64,000 bases of DNA from Deltaproteobacteria bacterium (lineage in GTDB: Bacteria > Myxococcota_C > UBA6777), in assembly GCA_006226375.1 (NCBI GenBank), contig SBHC01000040.1:124001-188000 (forward strand), read 5' to 3'. Positions 8,575 to 18,181 of the stretch are shown here, piece after piece (positions within the stretch are counted from its first letter, which is position 1; each line of letters starts with the position of its first letter). The notes under the pieces are model-generated. The model was not told the origin of the DNA. It saw only the letters and a list, made by a program, of their open reading frames with translations, and made no database searches. Both the position numbers and the translations under genes were made by a program.

Positions 8575-11500
8575 CTAAGAAGCGTGTTCGGCGAGTTGGG
8601 CGAGTTGTTCTTGGACGACGGTGATGGTTTCTTTCTCGTTTGCGAGACGTTCGCGGGACTGCTCGACGACTTCGGCTGGAGCGCGTGAGACAAAGCCTTC
8701 GTTGCCGAGTTGACCTTCGAGCTTGGCTACGTTCTTCTCGCTGGTGGCGAGTTGTTTCTTGAGGCGCTCGATCTCAGCGTCCACATCGATAAGCCCGGCA
8801 AGGGGCACATAGACGCGGATGTCTTCGACGACGGAGGCTGCGCTCAGTGCTGGTTGTTCGAGGTCTGCTGACGCTTGAATCTCATCGACGCGAAGGAACT
8901 TCTGCAGCGCGTCCAGGTCCTTTTTCACAGCTTGGAGTCGCTCGTCGCTGCTACCGGTCAGCAGAAGCTGGGGCAGCTGTGTTTTGTCTGTGAGGCCCGG
9001 CTGCTGCGAACGCATCTGGTTGATGGCTGCTGTGATCTGGCGCATCAAGTCGGTTTGGGAGGCGGCTTCCTCATCTTGGGGGAAGTCTTCTTGCTTGGGC
9101 CATTCTGCGAGCATCAGCGCGGCAGAGGAGTCCTCTTGTCCCGCTTGCTTTTGGAGGAGTTGGAGTTCTTGCCAGAGTGCTTCGGTGATCATCGGAATGT
9201 ACGGATGCAACAGGCGCAGGAACGTATCGAGGGCTTTCACCAGGTGCGTTTGGGCTTGTGCTTTGCTGGCTTCGCCGTAGTTCCCCCAGAGTCGAGGCTT
9301 AATCACTTCGAGGTACCAAGAGCAGAAGTCATCCCAGAAGATTCGATACAATTCGTCGCAGGCGCTGCCGAGGTCGAATACTTCGAGGGAAGCTTCCACG
9401 GCCTGAATACCTTGGTTCAGTCGGTGGTACAACCAGCGGTCTTCCAGGGCTTCAATGGTGTCGTCGTAGGTGTAGTTTTCGCACTGACGGAAGACAACCC
9501 CACGGCTGGCTTGCCAGATCTTATTGCAGAAGCGTCGGCCTTCCTCAAAGCGGGGAATGCTGACGTCGAACACTGCCAGATCGTCTTCTTTCTTTTTGCG
9601 TCGCTCGCGGTTGACTTGGAGACGGATGTCTTGGGCGTTTCCGCTGGTCAGCGAGCTGAGGCCGTAGCGGAGCGAGTCTGTCCCGTACACAGGGTAGTAT
9701 TCCACCCGGTTTTTGGGGATGTCGCCGAGGGGGCGCTTGGCCCGAATGACATCTTTTCCGCCGTCAATCACGCGAACGGGGTCAAACCCATTGCCGCGTG
9801 ACTTGGACATAATGTCACCCCGTTCGTCCTGCACAGTGCCGTTGATCAGCACGTGATGGTAGGGCGTTTCTTCGCGGAACTTCATGCCCATCATGACCAT
9901 ACGAGCAACCCACAACGCGAGGATGTCTCGGGCTGTGACCAACACGTTGGTGGGGTAGAAGTACTTCAGCTCTTCGGTTTCTTCGGGCCATCCGAGGGTA
10001 CTCAGCGGCCAAAGTTGCGAACTGAACCATGTGTCCAGGACGTCTTCGTCTTGTGCGAAGCCTGCTTCGTTGAGTTCGTTCTCGAAGTCTTCGTGACCTT
10101 CGTTCACACAAACCAGCAGGTGAACGGTCTCGTCGTTGCGGTCTACAAGCAAGCGGCTGATGCGGTCGCTGGAGTCGATGTCTGCGTAGGGAAAGTCGAA
10201 CCAGCTCAGATCATCGGAGATTCCGTCTTCCAGGCTCTCGGGGACATTCCCCAGCTCTTCGAAGGTGTAGGACTTAAACCACACAGGAATGCGGTGTCCC
10301 CACCAAAGCTGACGCGAGATGCACCAGTCGGGTGTGGAGTCGAGCCAGCGCATGTAGTCACGGCCGCGTTGTTCGGGATAGAACTTCACGTTTCCGTCGG
10401 TGTAGCAATCCTTGGCGAGGTCCACGAGGGGCTGCATGTTCACGAACCATTGATCCGAGAGGTAGGGCTCGATCGGCACATCGGTTCGGTAACAATGAGC
10501 GACTTCGTGCTCGTGATCTTCGGTTTTCGCCAGGAAGCCTTGTTCTTCCAGGTCAGCCACGACTTTTTTGCGGCCTTCGTTGGAGCCAAACAACCCTTCG
10601 TACAGACCGGTTTCCTCGTTCAGGGTTCCGTCCGGGTTCAGGATGTTGATCATGGGAAGGTTGTTGCGCTTTCCACAAGCGTAGTCGTTGGGGTCGTGTG
10701 CAGGTGTTACTTTTACCGCACCGGTTCCTTTTTCGGGATCGGCGAGGATGGCATCGCCCACAATGGGGATGGTGCGGTTGATCAGAGGAACTACAACGTT
10801 GGTTCCAATCAAACTGGCAAACTTTTTGAGCTGTGGCAATTGGTTGGCGATGCGTTGCTCCAGAGCTTCTACCTTCTCGGCGTCGCCCTTTTTCTTGGCA
10901 GCTTCCAGTCGCTTGTTGAGCTCTCCCTCAGGGTCGGGATGGACCGCAACAGCGGTGTCTCCCAACATGGTCTCAGGGCGGGTGGTGGCGACCTGAATGA
11001 ATTCGCCATCCTTTCCTTCCAGCGGGTAGTTGATGTACCAGAAGTTTCCTTGGACAGTTCGGTACACCAGCTCGTCGTTGGAGAGAGCGCTTTGCACGCC
11101 AGGCGACCAGTTGATCAGTCGCTTGCCGCGGTAGATCAGGCCGTCTTTGAAGAGCTCCAAGAACACGTGACGGACCGCGCGAGACAGCTCGACTGACATG
11201 GTGAATTGGGTCCGTTCCCAGTCCAGCGAACAGCCCAGACGTTGCAACTGACCCAGAATCCGCTTTTCGTAGACTTCTTTCCACTCCCAGATCTTCTCGA
11301 TCAGGGCTTCGCGTCCGAGGTCGTGGCGGGTCTTTTGTTCTTCTTCCCAGAGCCTACGCTCTACGACGGTTTGGGTGGCGATTCCGGCGTGGTCGGTGCC
11401 GGGAAGCCACATGGCTTCAAAGCCCTTCATCCGGGCGATTCGGATGAGGATGTCTTGGAGAGTGTTGTTCAGCGCATGACCCAGATGGAGTGCCCCTGTA

Positions 11501-11679
11501 ACGTTGGGCGGTGGGATAACAATGGTGTAGGCTTCCTTCTCCGGGTTGACTTCGGCGTGAAAGAAACCATTCTCTCGCCACCACTGGTACCAGGGCTTTT
11601 CAATGGCGGCGGGATCAAAAGCGTTACTATCGATGGGTTCAGGACAAGGCGTTGGTTTGGATATTTCCGATGAGGACAT
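8575..11679 (-). CDS. valS: Valyl-tRNA synthetase
   Basis: The 1034-residue class I synthetase charges tRNA-Val with valine. It shows PPPNVTGALHLGHAL (HIGH box HLGH at 65-68), LPGTDHAGIATQ, the large CP1 editing insertion with TTRPETMLGDTAVAVHP, and the KMSKS-equivalent GDIMSKSRGNG at about residues 620-630. After the anticodon-binding domain, a C-terminal coiled-coil arm (AEIERLKKQLATSEKN) is present, a hallmark of ValRS as opposed to IleRS or LeuRS. Length is slightly above the usual 880-1000 because of inserts in the catalytic core and anticodon region. An AAGGA element precedes the ATG at 11679. It shares a hairpin at its 3' end with the converging two-component genes. Confidence 0.98.
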   Translation of the reverse strand: MSSSEISKPTPCPEPIDSNAFDPAAIEKPWYQWWRENGFFHAEVNPEKEAYTIVIPPPNVTGALHLGHALNNTLQDILIRIARMKGFEAMWLPGTDHAGIATQTVVERRLWEEEQKTRHDLGREALIEKIWEWKEVYEKRILGQLQRLGCSLDWERTQFTMSVELSRAVRHVFLELFKDGLIYRGKRLINWSPGVQSALSNDELVYRTVQGNFWYINYPLEGKDGEFIQVATTRPETMLGDTAVAVHPDPEGELNKRLEAAKKKGDAEKVEALEQRIANQLPQLKKFASLIGTNVVVPLINRTIPIVGDAILADPEKGTGAVKVTPAHDPNDYACGKRNNLPMINILNPDGTLNEETGLYEGLFGSNEGRKKVVADLEEQGFLAKTEDHEHEVAHCYRTDVPIEPYLSDQWFVNMQPLVDLAKDCYTDGNVKFYPEQRGRDYMRWLDSTPDWCISRQLWWGHRIPVWFKSYTFEELGNVPESLEDGISDDLSWFDFPYADIDSSDRISRLLVDRNDETVHLLVCVNEGHEDFENELNEAGFAQDEDVLDTWFSSQLWPLSTLGWPEETEELKYFYPTNVLVTARDILALWVARMVMMGMKFREETPYHHVLINGTVQDERGDIMSKSRGNGFDPVRVIDGGKDVIRAKRPLGDIPKNRVEYYPVYGTDSLRYGLSSLTSGNAQDIRLQVNRERRKKKEDDLAVFDVSIPRFEEGRRFCNKIWQASRGVVFRQCENYTYDDTIEALEDRWLYHRLNQGIQAVEASLEVFDLGSACDELYRIFWDDFCSWYLEVIKPRLWGNYGEASKAQAQTHLVKALDTFLRLLHPYIPMITEALWQELQLLQKQAGQEDSSAALMLAEWPKQEDFPQDEEAASQTDLMRQITAAINQMRSQQPGLTDKTQLPQLLLTGSSDERLQAVKKDLDALQKFLRVDEIQASADLEQPALSAASVVEDIRVYVPLAGLIDVDAEIERLKKQLATSEKNVAKLEGQLGNEGFVSRAPAEVVEQSRERLANEKETITVVQEQLAQLAEHAS

Positions 11680-12083
11680 CGCCGTTTTCCTTTTTTCTTT
11701 TAGAGGAGAGGTTCATGATTGGAATGTTTTGAGTCATGCGGCAGCGGGGGAGCCCGGGCCTGCGGAGGCTGCAGTCTAGCAAAAACAAATAGAACTGCAA
11801 GGGATTTTGTCGTGAACGAGGAGGATGGTGTCAACGCCTTCGTTGGATGCTTACACCAGGCGTTCCACTGGGAAAGGTCGGGGAATTCCAGGCATGGTTG
11901 ACAGGACGTTGTCTCTGGTAGGACAAGCCTTTTCCAAGCGGTCTGGGTGGGGAAGTTGTGAGTAGGGTTGGTGCTAGAGCAGAACCCCAGAGGTGATGCG
12001 ATTCATCCTAGTGACTCCTGGTAAGAGAGACGTTGTATCTGGGGTTGGTACGAATCGGTAGGAGGAAAGTTCAACCGCTGTTC
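11680..12083. other. Intergenic region upstream of valS, 404 bases
   Basis: No protein gene is supported. A perfect TTGACA occurs on the minus strand (11829-11834, reading towards valS) and another on the plus strand (11898-11903), but neither has a good -10 partner at 17 bases. A GC-rich segment with GCAGC/GCTGC arms lies near 11744-11776. I looked for the T-box element expected in some synthetase leaders and did not find one. Confidence 0.45.
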
Positions 12084-12560
12084 TTATTGATGGATGTGTT
12101 TTTCCATCAACCTGCCCACAGCAGGGACGCCTTCTTGAACATGTTTGAGCGCGGTGGGGCGGAGGCGGTCGTACGTCTTGATCAGGACCTTGGTGGAGGC
12201 GCGCTGACGACGGGCATCTGTCACCGAAAGGAGGGCTTCCGCAACTTCAGCGTCTCGGGCTGAGAGGTAGGACGTGAAGGTTCCTCGCGAACCTGCGTCC
12301 TGCTCCTTGTAGCTTTGGTAATAGGGGTCAAGGGCTTCCACAAACTCGTCGAGGAGGAAGTCGATCAGGCTTTCGACCATCTTGCCGCCTCGAAGGTTCT
12401 TGATGACCTTGAAGCCACCCTTAATCAACAGGCCTACTGCGCCACGTTTGCTGCTGACTTCTTGGTCCAACACTACAACTGCGTCTTGGACAACCTGGGC
12501 ACGACGGCCTGGATCATCCTCAAGCATGGCCGAGAGGCTTTCGTGTTTGAGTTCCGACAT
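12084..12560 (-). CDS. Conserved hypothetical protein (resembles a myxobacterial DUF6918-like family)
   Basis: The 158-residue product is soluble, mostly helical by composition, and has no signal peptide or TM helix. The N-terminal half reads LEDDPGRRAQVVQDAVVVLD followed by KRGAVGLLIKGGFKVIKNL, a pattern I associate from memory with small uncharacterised proteins of Myxococcota; the family name is tentative. It begins 41 bases after the stop of the Ca2+/Na+ exchanger on the same strand, so the two probably form an operon. A seven-base inverted repeat (TTGATGG/CCATCAA) lies at its 3' end, 12087-12110. Function is unknown. Confidence 0.8.
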   Translation of the reverse strand: MSELKHESLSAMLEDDPGRRAQVVQDAVVVLDQEVSSKRGAVGLLIKGGFKVIKNLRGGKMVESLIDFLLDEFVEALDPYYQSYKEQDAGSRGTFTSYLSARDAEVAEALLSVTDARRQRASTKVLIKTYDRLRPTALKHVQEGVPAVGRLMEKHIHQ

Positions 12561-12601
12561 AATGTTTCAATCCTTCCCAATGTCCGCGCCAATGTTCTGG
12601 C

Positions 12602-13798
12602 TTAGAATGTATAGTGGAGATGCTTCGCTATATCGTTCAGCCAGGGGAAGGTTTGCGGATAGGCGCGTCCCACTGTGTACAGCACGAACACACCGTACAA
12701 GGAGAACAACAAGACCGCTTTGAGCTTGCCCATGGTCCGACCGATCAAAAAGATAGCAACAATCAGAACGGTTAAAAGGAGCAAAAGAATGCGTAGCTCC
12801 TGAACAGCAGCGACCGAAGACGCTCCAGCGTTTGCCATCGCACCGGCCGACTGGAGCTTGACGCTGCCGTACACCAAACCGTACATCATCAAAGGAAGAC
12901 CCAAGGCCACGTTGATGTCAAAAATATTGCTACCCAAAGCGTTGGAGACCGCGTCATCGTAATCGCCTTGGCGAGCATCGCGGATGGAGATGATTGTGTC
13001 AGGAACGCTCGTGGCGGCTGCTGCGAGGATCACCGTGGTGAAAAAGACCGGGACGTTAAGCGCTTTGGCCATTCCAACACAAGCATGGGCCAGCCAATGG
13101 CAGGGGATGGCGATGGCAATCGCGCCGATCGCGAGCAAGACCCACGCCCGTTGCTTGTTCATTTCCTTGGTGCCGTAGAGCATCCATCGGAAGTTGAGGG
13201 TGACAATCGCTGAGATCCAGCCGGAAGGCTCTTCATCTTCTTCGTCGTCATCGTCATCATCGTCTTCTTCGACTTCACCTTTCGCTTTGTGAGCGCGGTA
13301 TTCCCAGTACAGGTACATCACATACAGGGAGTACAGCCCAATCAAAACGCCACCCATCCACCACTCCAGCGTGCTGCCTGAGAGGAAGAAAATGAGGACC
13401 AGTTCGCTCACGATGAAGAAGAAGGCGTCGCGCATAAAGCCACGACGTTGGATGGAGATCGACTCGACGCGCTCCATCCGACCTTTGATCCTCACGCCAA
13501 AAAACAGGACGTTGATGATGCAAAGGCCTGGTATGACCACGGCGTTGAAGATGGCGCTCCCTGCACAGGTCGCGATCCCTCCAGAGAATCCGTCTTGGTC
13601 GTGGAACACAAAGAGAAGAAAGAACGTCGTGAAGAGTTCAGGAAGAGAGCTCCCGATGGCGTTAATGGTGGCGCCTCGAAGGCCTGGGGGTAGGCCGGTT
13701 CCGATGAAGCGAGAGGCGTTTTCAAACGTATCACAGGCATAGCTGATCAACACGGACGCGACAACAATCAGTCCGAGATAAAAAGCAATGTCGATCAT
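12602..13798 (-). CDS. Sodium/calcium exchanger family cation antiporter (YrbG/NCX-like)
   Basis: This inner-membrane protein of 398 residues has about ten TM helices and the two inverted alpha repeats of the CaCA superfamily: RGATINAIGSSLPELFT (41-57) and ATSVPDTIISIRDARQGD followed by NALGSNIFDINVALGLP in the second half. The acidic residues in these repeats (E54 and the equivalent D) bind Ca2+. The central loop (about 176-192) carries an unusual run of Asp and Glu residues, which could sense or buffer Ca2+. A GGAGGAG Shine-Dalgarno element lies 9 bases before ATG 13798. The small conserved protein downstream is probably cotranscribed. Ion specificity (Ca2+/H+ or Ca2+/Na+) is not decided by sequence. 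Confidence 0.93.
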   Translation of the reverse strand: MIDIAFYLGLIVVASVLISYACDTFENASRFIGTGLPPGLRGATINAIGSSLPELFTTFFLLFVFHDQDGFSGGIATCAGSAIFNAVVIPGLCIINVLFFGVRIKGRMERVESISIQRRGFMRDAFFFIVSELVLIFFLSGSTLEWWMGGVLIGLYSLYVMYLYWEYRAHKAKGEVEEDDDDDDDEEDEEPSGWISAIVTLNFRWMLYGTKEMNKQRAWVLLAIGAIAIAIPCHWLAHACVGMAKALNVPVFFTTVILAAAATSVPDTIISIRDARQGDYDDAVSNALGSNIFDINVALGLPLMMYGLVYGSVKLQSAGAMANAGASSVAAVQELRILLLLLTVLIVAIFLIGRTMGKLKAVLLFSLYGVFVLYTVGRAYPQTFPWLNDIAKHLHYTF

Positions 13799-14094
13799 GA
13801 AGGGTAGCTCCTCCTACATGAGGTCGGTTGACAGTGGGGTGCAGATGGAACACCTTGGTCGTGTTCGTACAAGTCGTCAAAGATCTGACGTACAGGATGC
13901 ACAGTTGATGTTTCTTGCACGATGGGAATGGGGCTGTATAACATCAAGCCCTGGATACTCACTTCGGTGGTGCTCAAGGGAGAGCTATCGATGGAGCATT
14001 CCCCGTCTTGCTCTGGCGCAGAGGCTGAGCCATCCTACCTGATATGATGGGTTGTTCCAAGGAAAAGTTTGACGACGTGCAGCGGAGATAGGTT
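13799..14094. other. Divergent intergenic region, 296 bases
   Basis: The gap separates the exchanger gene (minus) from the FHA gene (plus). Short open frames are not supported by ribosome-binding sites. A TTGACA is present near 13828 on the plus strand but lacks a matching -10. Confidence 0.4.
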
Positions 14095-15552
14095 TTGGTC
14101 AACCAAGGCGTTCCACAGACAACAGCCTACATGGGAATTCGGCTGACTGTTCAGTCTGAAGACCCTCAGGATCGGTACTACCATCCTCAAGACTTTTTCC
14201 CTCTCGCGAAAGAGGGTGGGGTGCTGATTGGTCGTGCTGCCAGCAACGATATCCAGCTCGAAGGAAACGGAGTCTCCAACATTCACTGCCGGGTCGCAGT
14301 CTCCGGAACAGACTATGTTGTGGAAGACGCCGGGAGCAGCAACGGGACCTTCGTCGGATACAGACAGCTCCAGCCTGGAGAGCGACACCCTCTTAAAGAT
14401 GGTGATGTCATCCGGGTGGTCCACTACAGCGTGACCTTCCGCATGGGGCTTTCTGCATTCTCTCCTCAACCCCAAGAGGATCTTGACCTGGACAGCACCT
14501 TGCAAGTCGAACACGCGATGGTGCAACAGTTCTTGAGTGAGCCAGAGGAGCATTCTCCCCAGATCACCTTCATGAACGGAAGCCATCCTGGGCTTGTGTT
14601 TACGCTGAACGAATACGAAGACTGCACTGTCGGTCGCGATCCCAACTGCGCTCTGTGTTTGCCGGAAGATGCAGTCAGCCGACAGCATGCGCTGATCCGG
14701 CGCGACTGGAGCGGCGTCACTTTGCGTGACCTCAACAGCGCCAACGGTGTGTATGTGAATGGAATTCGAATTCAACCCAACACCGAAGTGGGGCTGAACA
14801 ACGGGGATCAGATCGGCATCGGTCATTACATGCTTAAGTTCTCGGATCCGTTTGCGGCGTCCTTGGAGGACAAGCTCAAAGGAGTCTGGGTGGAAGATGA
14901 CCTCGACAACACGATGTCGGGGGCCACGTTGATCGGAGCCAACCGAAAAGGCAAAGACGAAGAGCCTTCCAAGAAACAAGAACCCACAGACCAAGACGTT
15001 CGTGAGCCTGTCTCGGGACAGTGGCGTGCTGGGCGGGCCTCGGCAGGAGAAGAGGAGAAGCCCAACCGTCGGAGTCGCAGGCGTAGATCCCAGGAGGAAA
15101 GCTCCACTCCCAAGCCTTCTGCCAAACATCCCAGTGAAGTTGCCAAAGAGAAAGAAGCTGAGGCCTTGGAAAACAAGGCCGACAAAGGACAAGCTTCTGA
15201 GCAGAGCCCGATGGAAGAGAAGAAGAAATCTCGCCAGGAACGTCGTCGGGCCCGGCGTCAGAAAATGGAGCAAGAAGCCCGTGACGCAGGAGAATTGGAC
15301 GACTCCTCCGACGACGACAGCGACAAGAGCGGCTCCAAAAAGGAGGGGGGTTCTGGACGCAAGGCAAGTGGGGTGTCCAAGGGTGGAGAGAAATCTCAGG
15401 GCACTTCTGGAGAAGGCGAAGGTGGCGTATCTACCCCTATACACCGGGGGAAATCACGGTTGAATCGGGCGGAGAAAACCGCCTTGGGCCTTGTGGTGGG
15501 TCTGGTTTTTATTTTGGTGGTGCTTGTCTTGGTGTTACTGTTTTTGGTATAG
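14095..15552 (+). CDS. Tail-anchored protein with two FHA domains
   Basis: The product (485 residues) reads phospho-threonine marks, the normal job of FHA domains. FHA1 spans about 40-117 with GR (46-47), NIHC (62-65) and SSNGTFVG (81-88); FHA2 spans about 170-250 with VGRDPN (179-184), SRQHA (195-199) and LNSANGVYVNG (213-223). A long charged, disordered region (about 260-460) full of Lys/Arg/Glu/Ser follows, and the last 24 residues are one TM helix, so the FHA domains face the cytoplasm. I chose TTG 14095 because GGAG lies about 8 bases upstream; ATG 14131 is the alternative but has no such site. The Ser/Thr kinase gene starts 89 bases downstream and may write the marks it reads. Confidence 0.93.
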   Translation: MVNQGVPQTTAYMGIRLTVQSEDPQDRYYHPQDFFPLAKEGGVLIGRAASNDIQLEGNGVSNIHCRVAVSGTDYVVEDAGSSNGTFVGYRQLQPGERHPLKDGDVIRVVHYSVTFRMGLSAFSPQPQEDLDLDSTLQVEHAMVQQFLSEPEEHSPQITFMNGSHPGLVFTLNEYEDCTVGRDPNCALCLPEDAVSRQHALIRRDWSGVTLRDLNSANGVYVNGIRIQPNTEVGLNNGDQIGIGHYMLKFSDPFAASLEDKLKGVWVEDDLDNTMSGATLIGANRKGKDEEPSKKQEPTDQDVREPVSGQWRAGRASAGEEEKPNRRSRRRRSQEESSTPKPSAKHPSEVAKEKEAEALENKADKGQASEQSPMEEKKKSRQERRRARRQKMEQEARDAGELDDSSDDDSDKSGSKKEGGSGRKASGVSKGGEKSQGTSGEGEGGVSTPIHRGKSRLNRAEKTALGLVVGLVFILVVLVLVLLFLV

Positions 15553-15569
15553 GCATACTTCGCTTGGAT

Positions 15570-15599
15570 TTGACAAGTCGGTAACCTCAGCGATAGCAT
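15570..15599 (+). promoter_or_regulatory. Candidate sigma-70 promoter for the Ser/Thr kinase gene
   Basis: A perfect -35 TTGACA (15570-15575) is followed after 18 bases by TAGCAT (15594-15599). Initiation would fall near 15606, which favours ATG 15642 over the upstream GTG 15609 as the start of the kinase. Confidence 0.45.
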
Positions 15600-15641
15600 A
15601 CGTCAGTTGTGGCGTTTGAACGAATCTTGTGTGCGCACATC

Positions 15642-17948
15642 ATGGATAAAGTCGAGCAAATCATCATCTGCCCGGCGTGTGGTCATAAAAACCCCGCTGC
15701 AGCAAAGTTCTGTCAAAATGACGGATACCCGCTGCGCGATGGGAACCCCGATGACCCACTCGTTGGTCGCCTGGTTGGAAATTATCGCCTCCTTGAACGG
15801 AAAGGGGAAGGCGGCTTCGGCGTTGTGTATCTTGCCGAACATAACAACCTGAAGACCCGATTTGCGGTAAAAATTCTTCACCCCCAGTTTTCTGCCAACC
15901 GGCACATTGCTGAGCGTTTCCGCCGGGAAGCTCTTGCTGCTGGAAAGATGCGACACGAGCACGTTGTGTCGATCGCAGACTTCGACCAAGCTCCAGGTGT
16001 AGGCCTTTACTACGCCATGGAATACCTGGAAGGAAAAACGCTGAAGTCGTCCCTCGACGACGGTGAAGAGTTTGGTCCTTCTCGAATCTTGCACGTGGCC
16101 CGTCAGGTTACCTCTGCGATGGAACGTGTCCACTCCCTCAACATCATTCACCGGGATCTTAAGCCCGAGAACATCTTCCTCCTGGAAGAGGGTGGAGTGA
16201 ACGACTACGTCAAGCTCGTCGACTTTGGTATTGCAAAGTTGATGGACGAAGAGGGCGCTTCCCTGACTCGTACCGGCTTGAGCGTTGGAACTCCTCTGTA
16301 TATGTCGCCCGAGCAGGCCCGAGGGAACTTGAAAGCCTTGGGGCCCCGCAGTGACATCTATTCCTGGGGCGTCATCCTGTTTGAGATGATGACCTACAGG
16401 CCTCCCTTCTTTAGCGAGAATCCCCACGAAGTTGTGATGATGCAGATTCGTGAGATGCCCCCGCGTCTCTCTGAAGTTTGCCCCGACCGTGTGTACAGCC
16501 CCGACATCGAAGACTTTATGCGGCGTGTGCTGGCGAAGGACCCCAACGATCGTCCTCCCACCATGCTGAAAATGTACGAAGAGTTGGAAGACATCCTCTC
16601 CGCTCCCGATGTCATGCAAGACACGGGCTTAACGCAGGTCGTGGAGCAACGGGAAGAGTGGGCGAACTCCAACACAGTGCATGTCTCGACGCCCACTGCG
16701 ACGCAAACCACACGTGAAGTGCTTGAAGAAGAGGCGGGTAAGTCCTTAGTCGAGTCTACCGGTGAACACCTCCAGCCTGCTCACGTGACCTCCGAAGAGT
16801 TCATGGATCCGTCCCAGACGGGCGAAGAGCTTCGGGAAGACACTCCCGATTGGCGCAACGTCTTTCCAGATAACAATCTCGACGACGAAGAGCTGTCCGA
16901 TACGATCTCGGGCAAGAATATGGACGAAGCTCTCGCTGAAGCTGCGAAAGCTGGATCTTCTTCGCCCGCTGTGGACGTCAACTTTGTTTCTGGGGATGAC
17001 CTTCCACTCCCACCCATGATTGGGCAAGCCTCAACGCTGCCTCCACCTCCTTTGGTGGATGAGGGAGAAGTCTCTCCATCTGGCAAGGTTTCGGATACCA
17101 TCTCTCCTGAAACCCAGGAGTCCCATAACACCGAAGAGCTTTCCCCTGAGGCCATTCGTTACGCGAAGCAGGCGGCTTTCCAGATGGCTCCTCCTGCTGA
17201 TGACGACGCCAAGTCTGACTCAGACTCCGAAGAAGGTAAGACATTTACCAGCTTCTCCACAGATCCCAACGCATTGCGTTCGCCGCTGCAACGGTACGGT
17301 ACGCTGATTGTTGTGGGTGTGTTTGTGTTTGTGGGGATCATTGCAGGACTCATCTATTGGTTGAGGACGTCAGAGCCTGAGCCTTCCATCGACTACAACA
17401 CTTTGATGCGTAGAGTGAAAAAACAGCCGAACGTTGGAGCAGGCCGCCCCAGCTCTCGCCGTCCTCGGATTATCCTCTTGCGCCCGAACGTTCCGAAAAA
17501 ACGCAAGGTTGATGCACGAAGTAAGAAGCAAGACTCTGGCATTCCCTTCGCCAGCCTTGCTACCCAGCATCAAGTTTCGCTGTCCATTCGTGTCAAGCCT
17601 GAAGGGGCTAGCTGCGAAGTCCATTTGGATGACGAATGGGAAGAGATGACTCACTGTAGCCTCTGGCAAGAAGTTGGGGAGCCTCTTGAAGTCCGAATTG
17701 TAAAGTCCGGTTTTGTGACTGAAAAGCGAACCTGGCTTCGGAAACAAAGCCGCTCTTGGACTGTTGAACTTCGCAAGGTTCGGAAGAAGCGTTCTCGTCG
17801 TCGGCGGGTTCGTGTGCGGCGCGTGAGCCGACGCTCCAAGGTCAAAAAACGCACAGCCCCTGAGCGTCGACGTGCTCCAGCCACTCGTGGTGACAGTATT
17901 TTTGAACAAACTGACAATCCATTCCGAGACAAATCTGGCAAAAAATAA
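15642..17948 (+). CDS. Transmembrane Ser/Thr protein kinase with N-terminal zinc ribbon and C-terminal PEGA-like region
   Basis: The 768-residue protein begins with a zinc-ribbon-like motif CPACG...FCQND (C10, C13, C24, with Asp27 where a fourth Cys is usual). The Hanks-type kinase domain has the glycine loop GEGGFG (55-60), K77, HRDLKPEN (170-177), DFG (194-196) and GTPLYMSPEQ (216-225), so all catalytic residues are present. A long acidic, Ser/Thr-rich juxtamembrane segment leads to one TM helix at about 553-575. The outer part holds a PEGA-like unit (VSLSIRVKPEGASCEVHLDD) and a very basic Arg/Lys tail. ATG 15642 is preferred because of the promoter at 15570-15599; GTG 15609 would add 11 residues. 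It sits between an FHA gene and a TPR/PEGA gene. Signal and substrates are unknown. Confidence 0.95.
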   Translation: MDKVEQIIICPACGHKNPAAAKFCQNDGYPLRDGNPDDPLVGRLVGNYRLLERKGEGGFGVVYLAEHNNLKTRFAVKILHPQFSANRHIAERFRREALAAGKMRHEHVVSIADFDQAPGVGLYYAMEYLEGKTLKSSLDDGEEFGPSRILHVARQVTSAMERVHSLNIIHRDLKPENIFLLEEGGVNDYVKLVDFGIAKLMDEEGASLTRTGLSVGTPLYMSPEQARGNLKALGPRSDIYSWGVILFEMMTYRPPFFSENPHEVVMMQIREMPPRLSEVCPDRVYSPDIEDFMRRVLAKDPNDRPPTMLKMYEELEDILSAPDVMQDTGLTQVVEQREEWANSNTVHVSTPTATQTTREVLEEEAGKSLVESTGEHLQPAHVTSEEFMDPSQTGEELREDTPDWRNVFPDNNLDDEELSDTISGKNMDEALAEAAKAGSSSPAVDVNFVSGDDLPLPPMIGQASTLPPPPLVDEGEVSPSGKVSDTISPETQESHNTEELSPEAIRYAKQAAFQMAPPADDDAKSDSDSEEGKTFTSFSTDPNALRSPLQRYGTLIVVGVFVFVGIIAGLIYWLRTSEPEPSIDYNTLMRRVKKQPNVGAGRPSSRRPRIILLRPNVPKKRKVDARSKKQDSGIPFASLATQHQVSLSIRVKPEGASCEVHLDDEWEEMTHCSLWQEVGEPLEVRIVKSGFVTEKRTWLRKQSRSWTVELRKVRKKRSRRRRVRVRRVSRRSKVKKRTAPERRRAPATRGDSIFEQTDNPFRDKSGKK

Positions 17949-18181
17949 GTCTTCCGCTTGAACAACTTGTTCTTCTCCAAGGAACGTTGTGATGTTTCTC
18001 TTTGGAGACAAAGCAAGATGCTCTTGGTGTGCATTGTTGTGCGACGTGCAGGCGACCCCATCCTGTCCACTGGTGTATCGGGCTGAGTTGTGGCATAGTG
18101 GGGCTTTCCACAGCACAGTTCTGCCGGGAATCGACGTTTGTTGTCCCAATTTGCCTTGTTTACTAGAGAGATAGGGTCTCG

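Noticed and set aside
9853-11196. A 447-codon frame opposite valS.
   Set aside because: valS has all family motifs on the minus strand; the opposite frame has no start signal or recognisable domain.
11744-11776. GC-rich GCAGC/GCTGC hairpin upstream of valS as a T-box or attenuator.
   Set aside because: No T-box consensus, no specifier loop and no T run were found.
14035-15444. A 469-codon frame opposite the double-FHA gene.
   Set aside because: Two complete FHA domains are coded on the plus strand.
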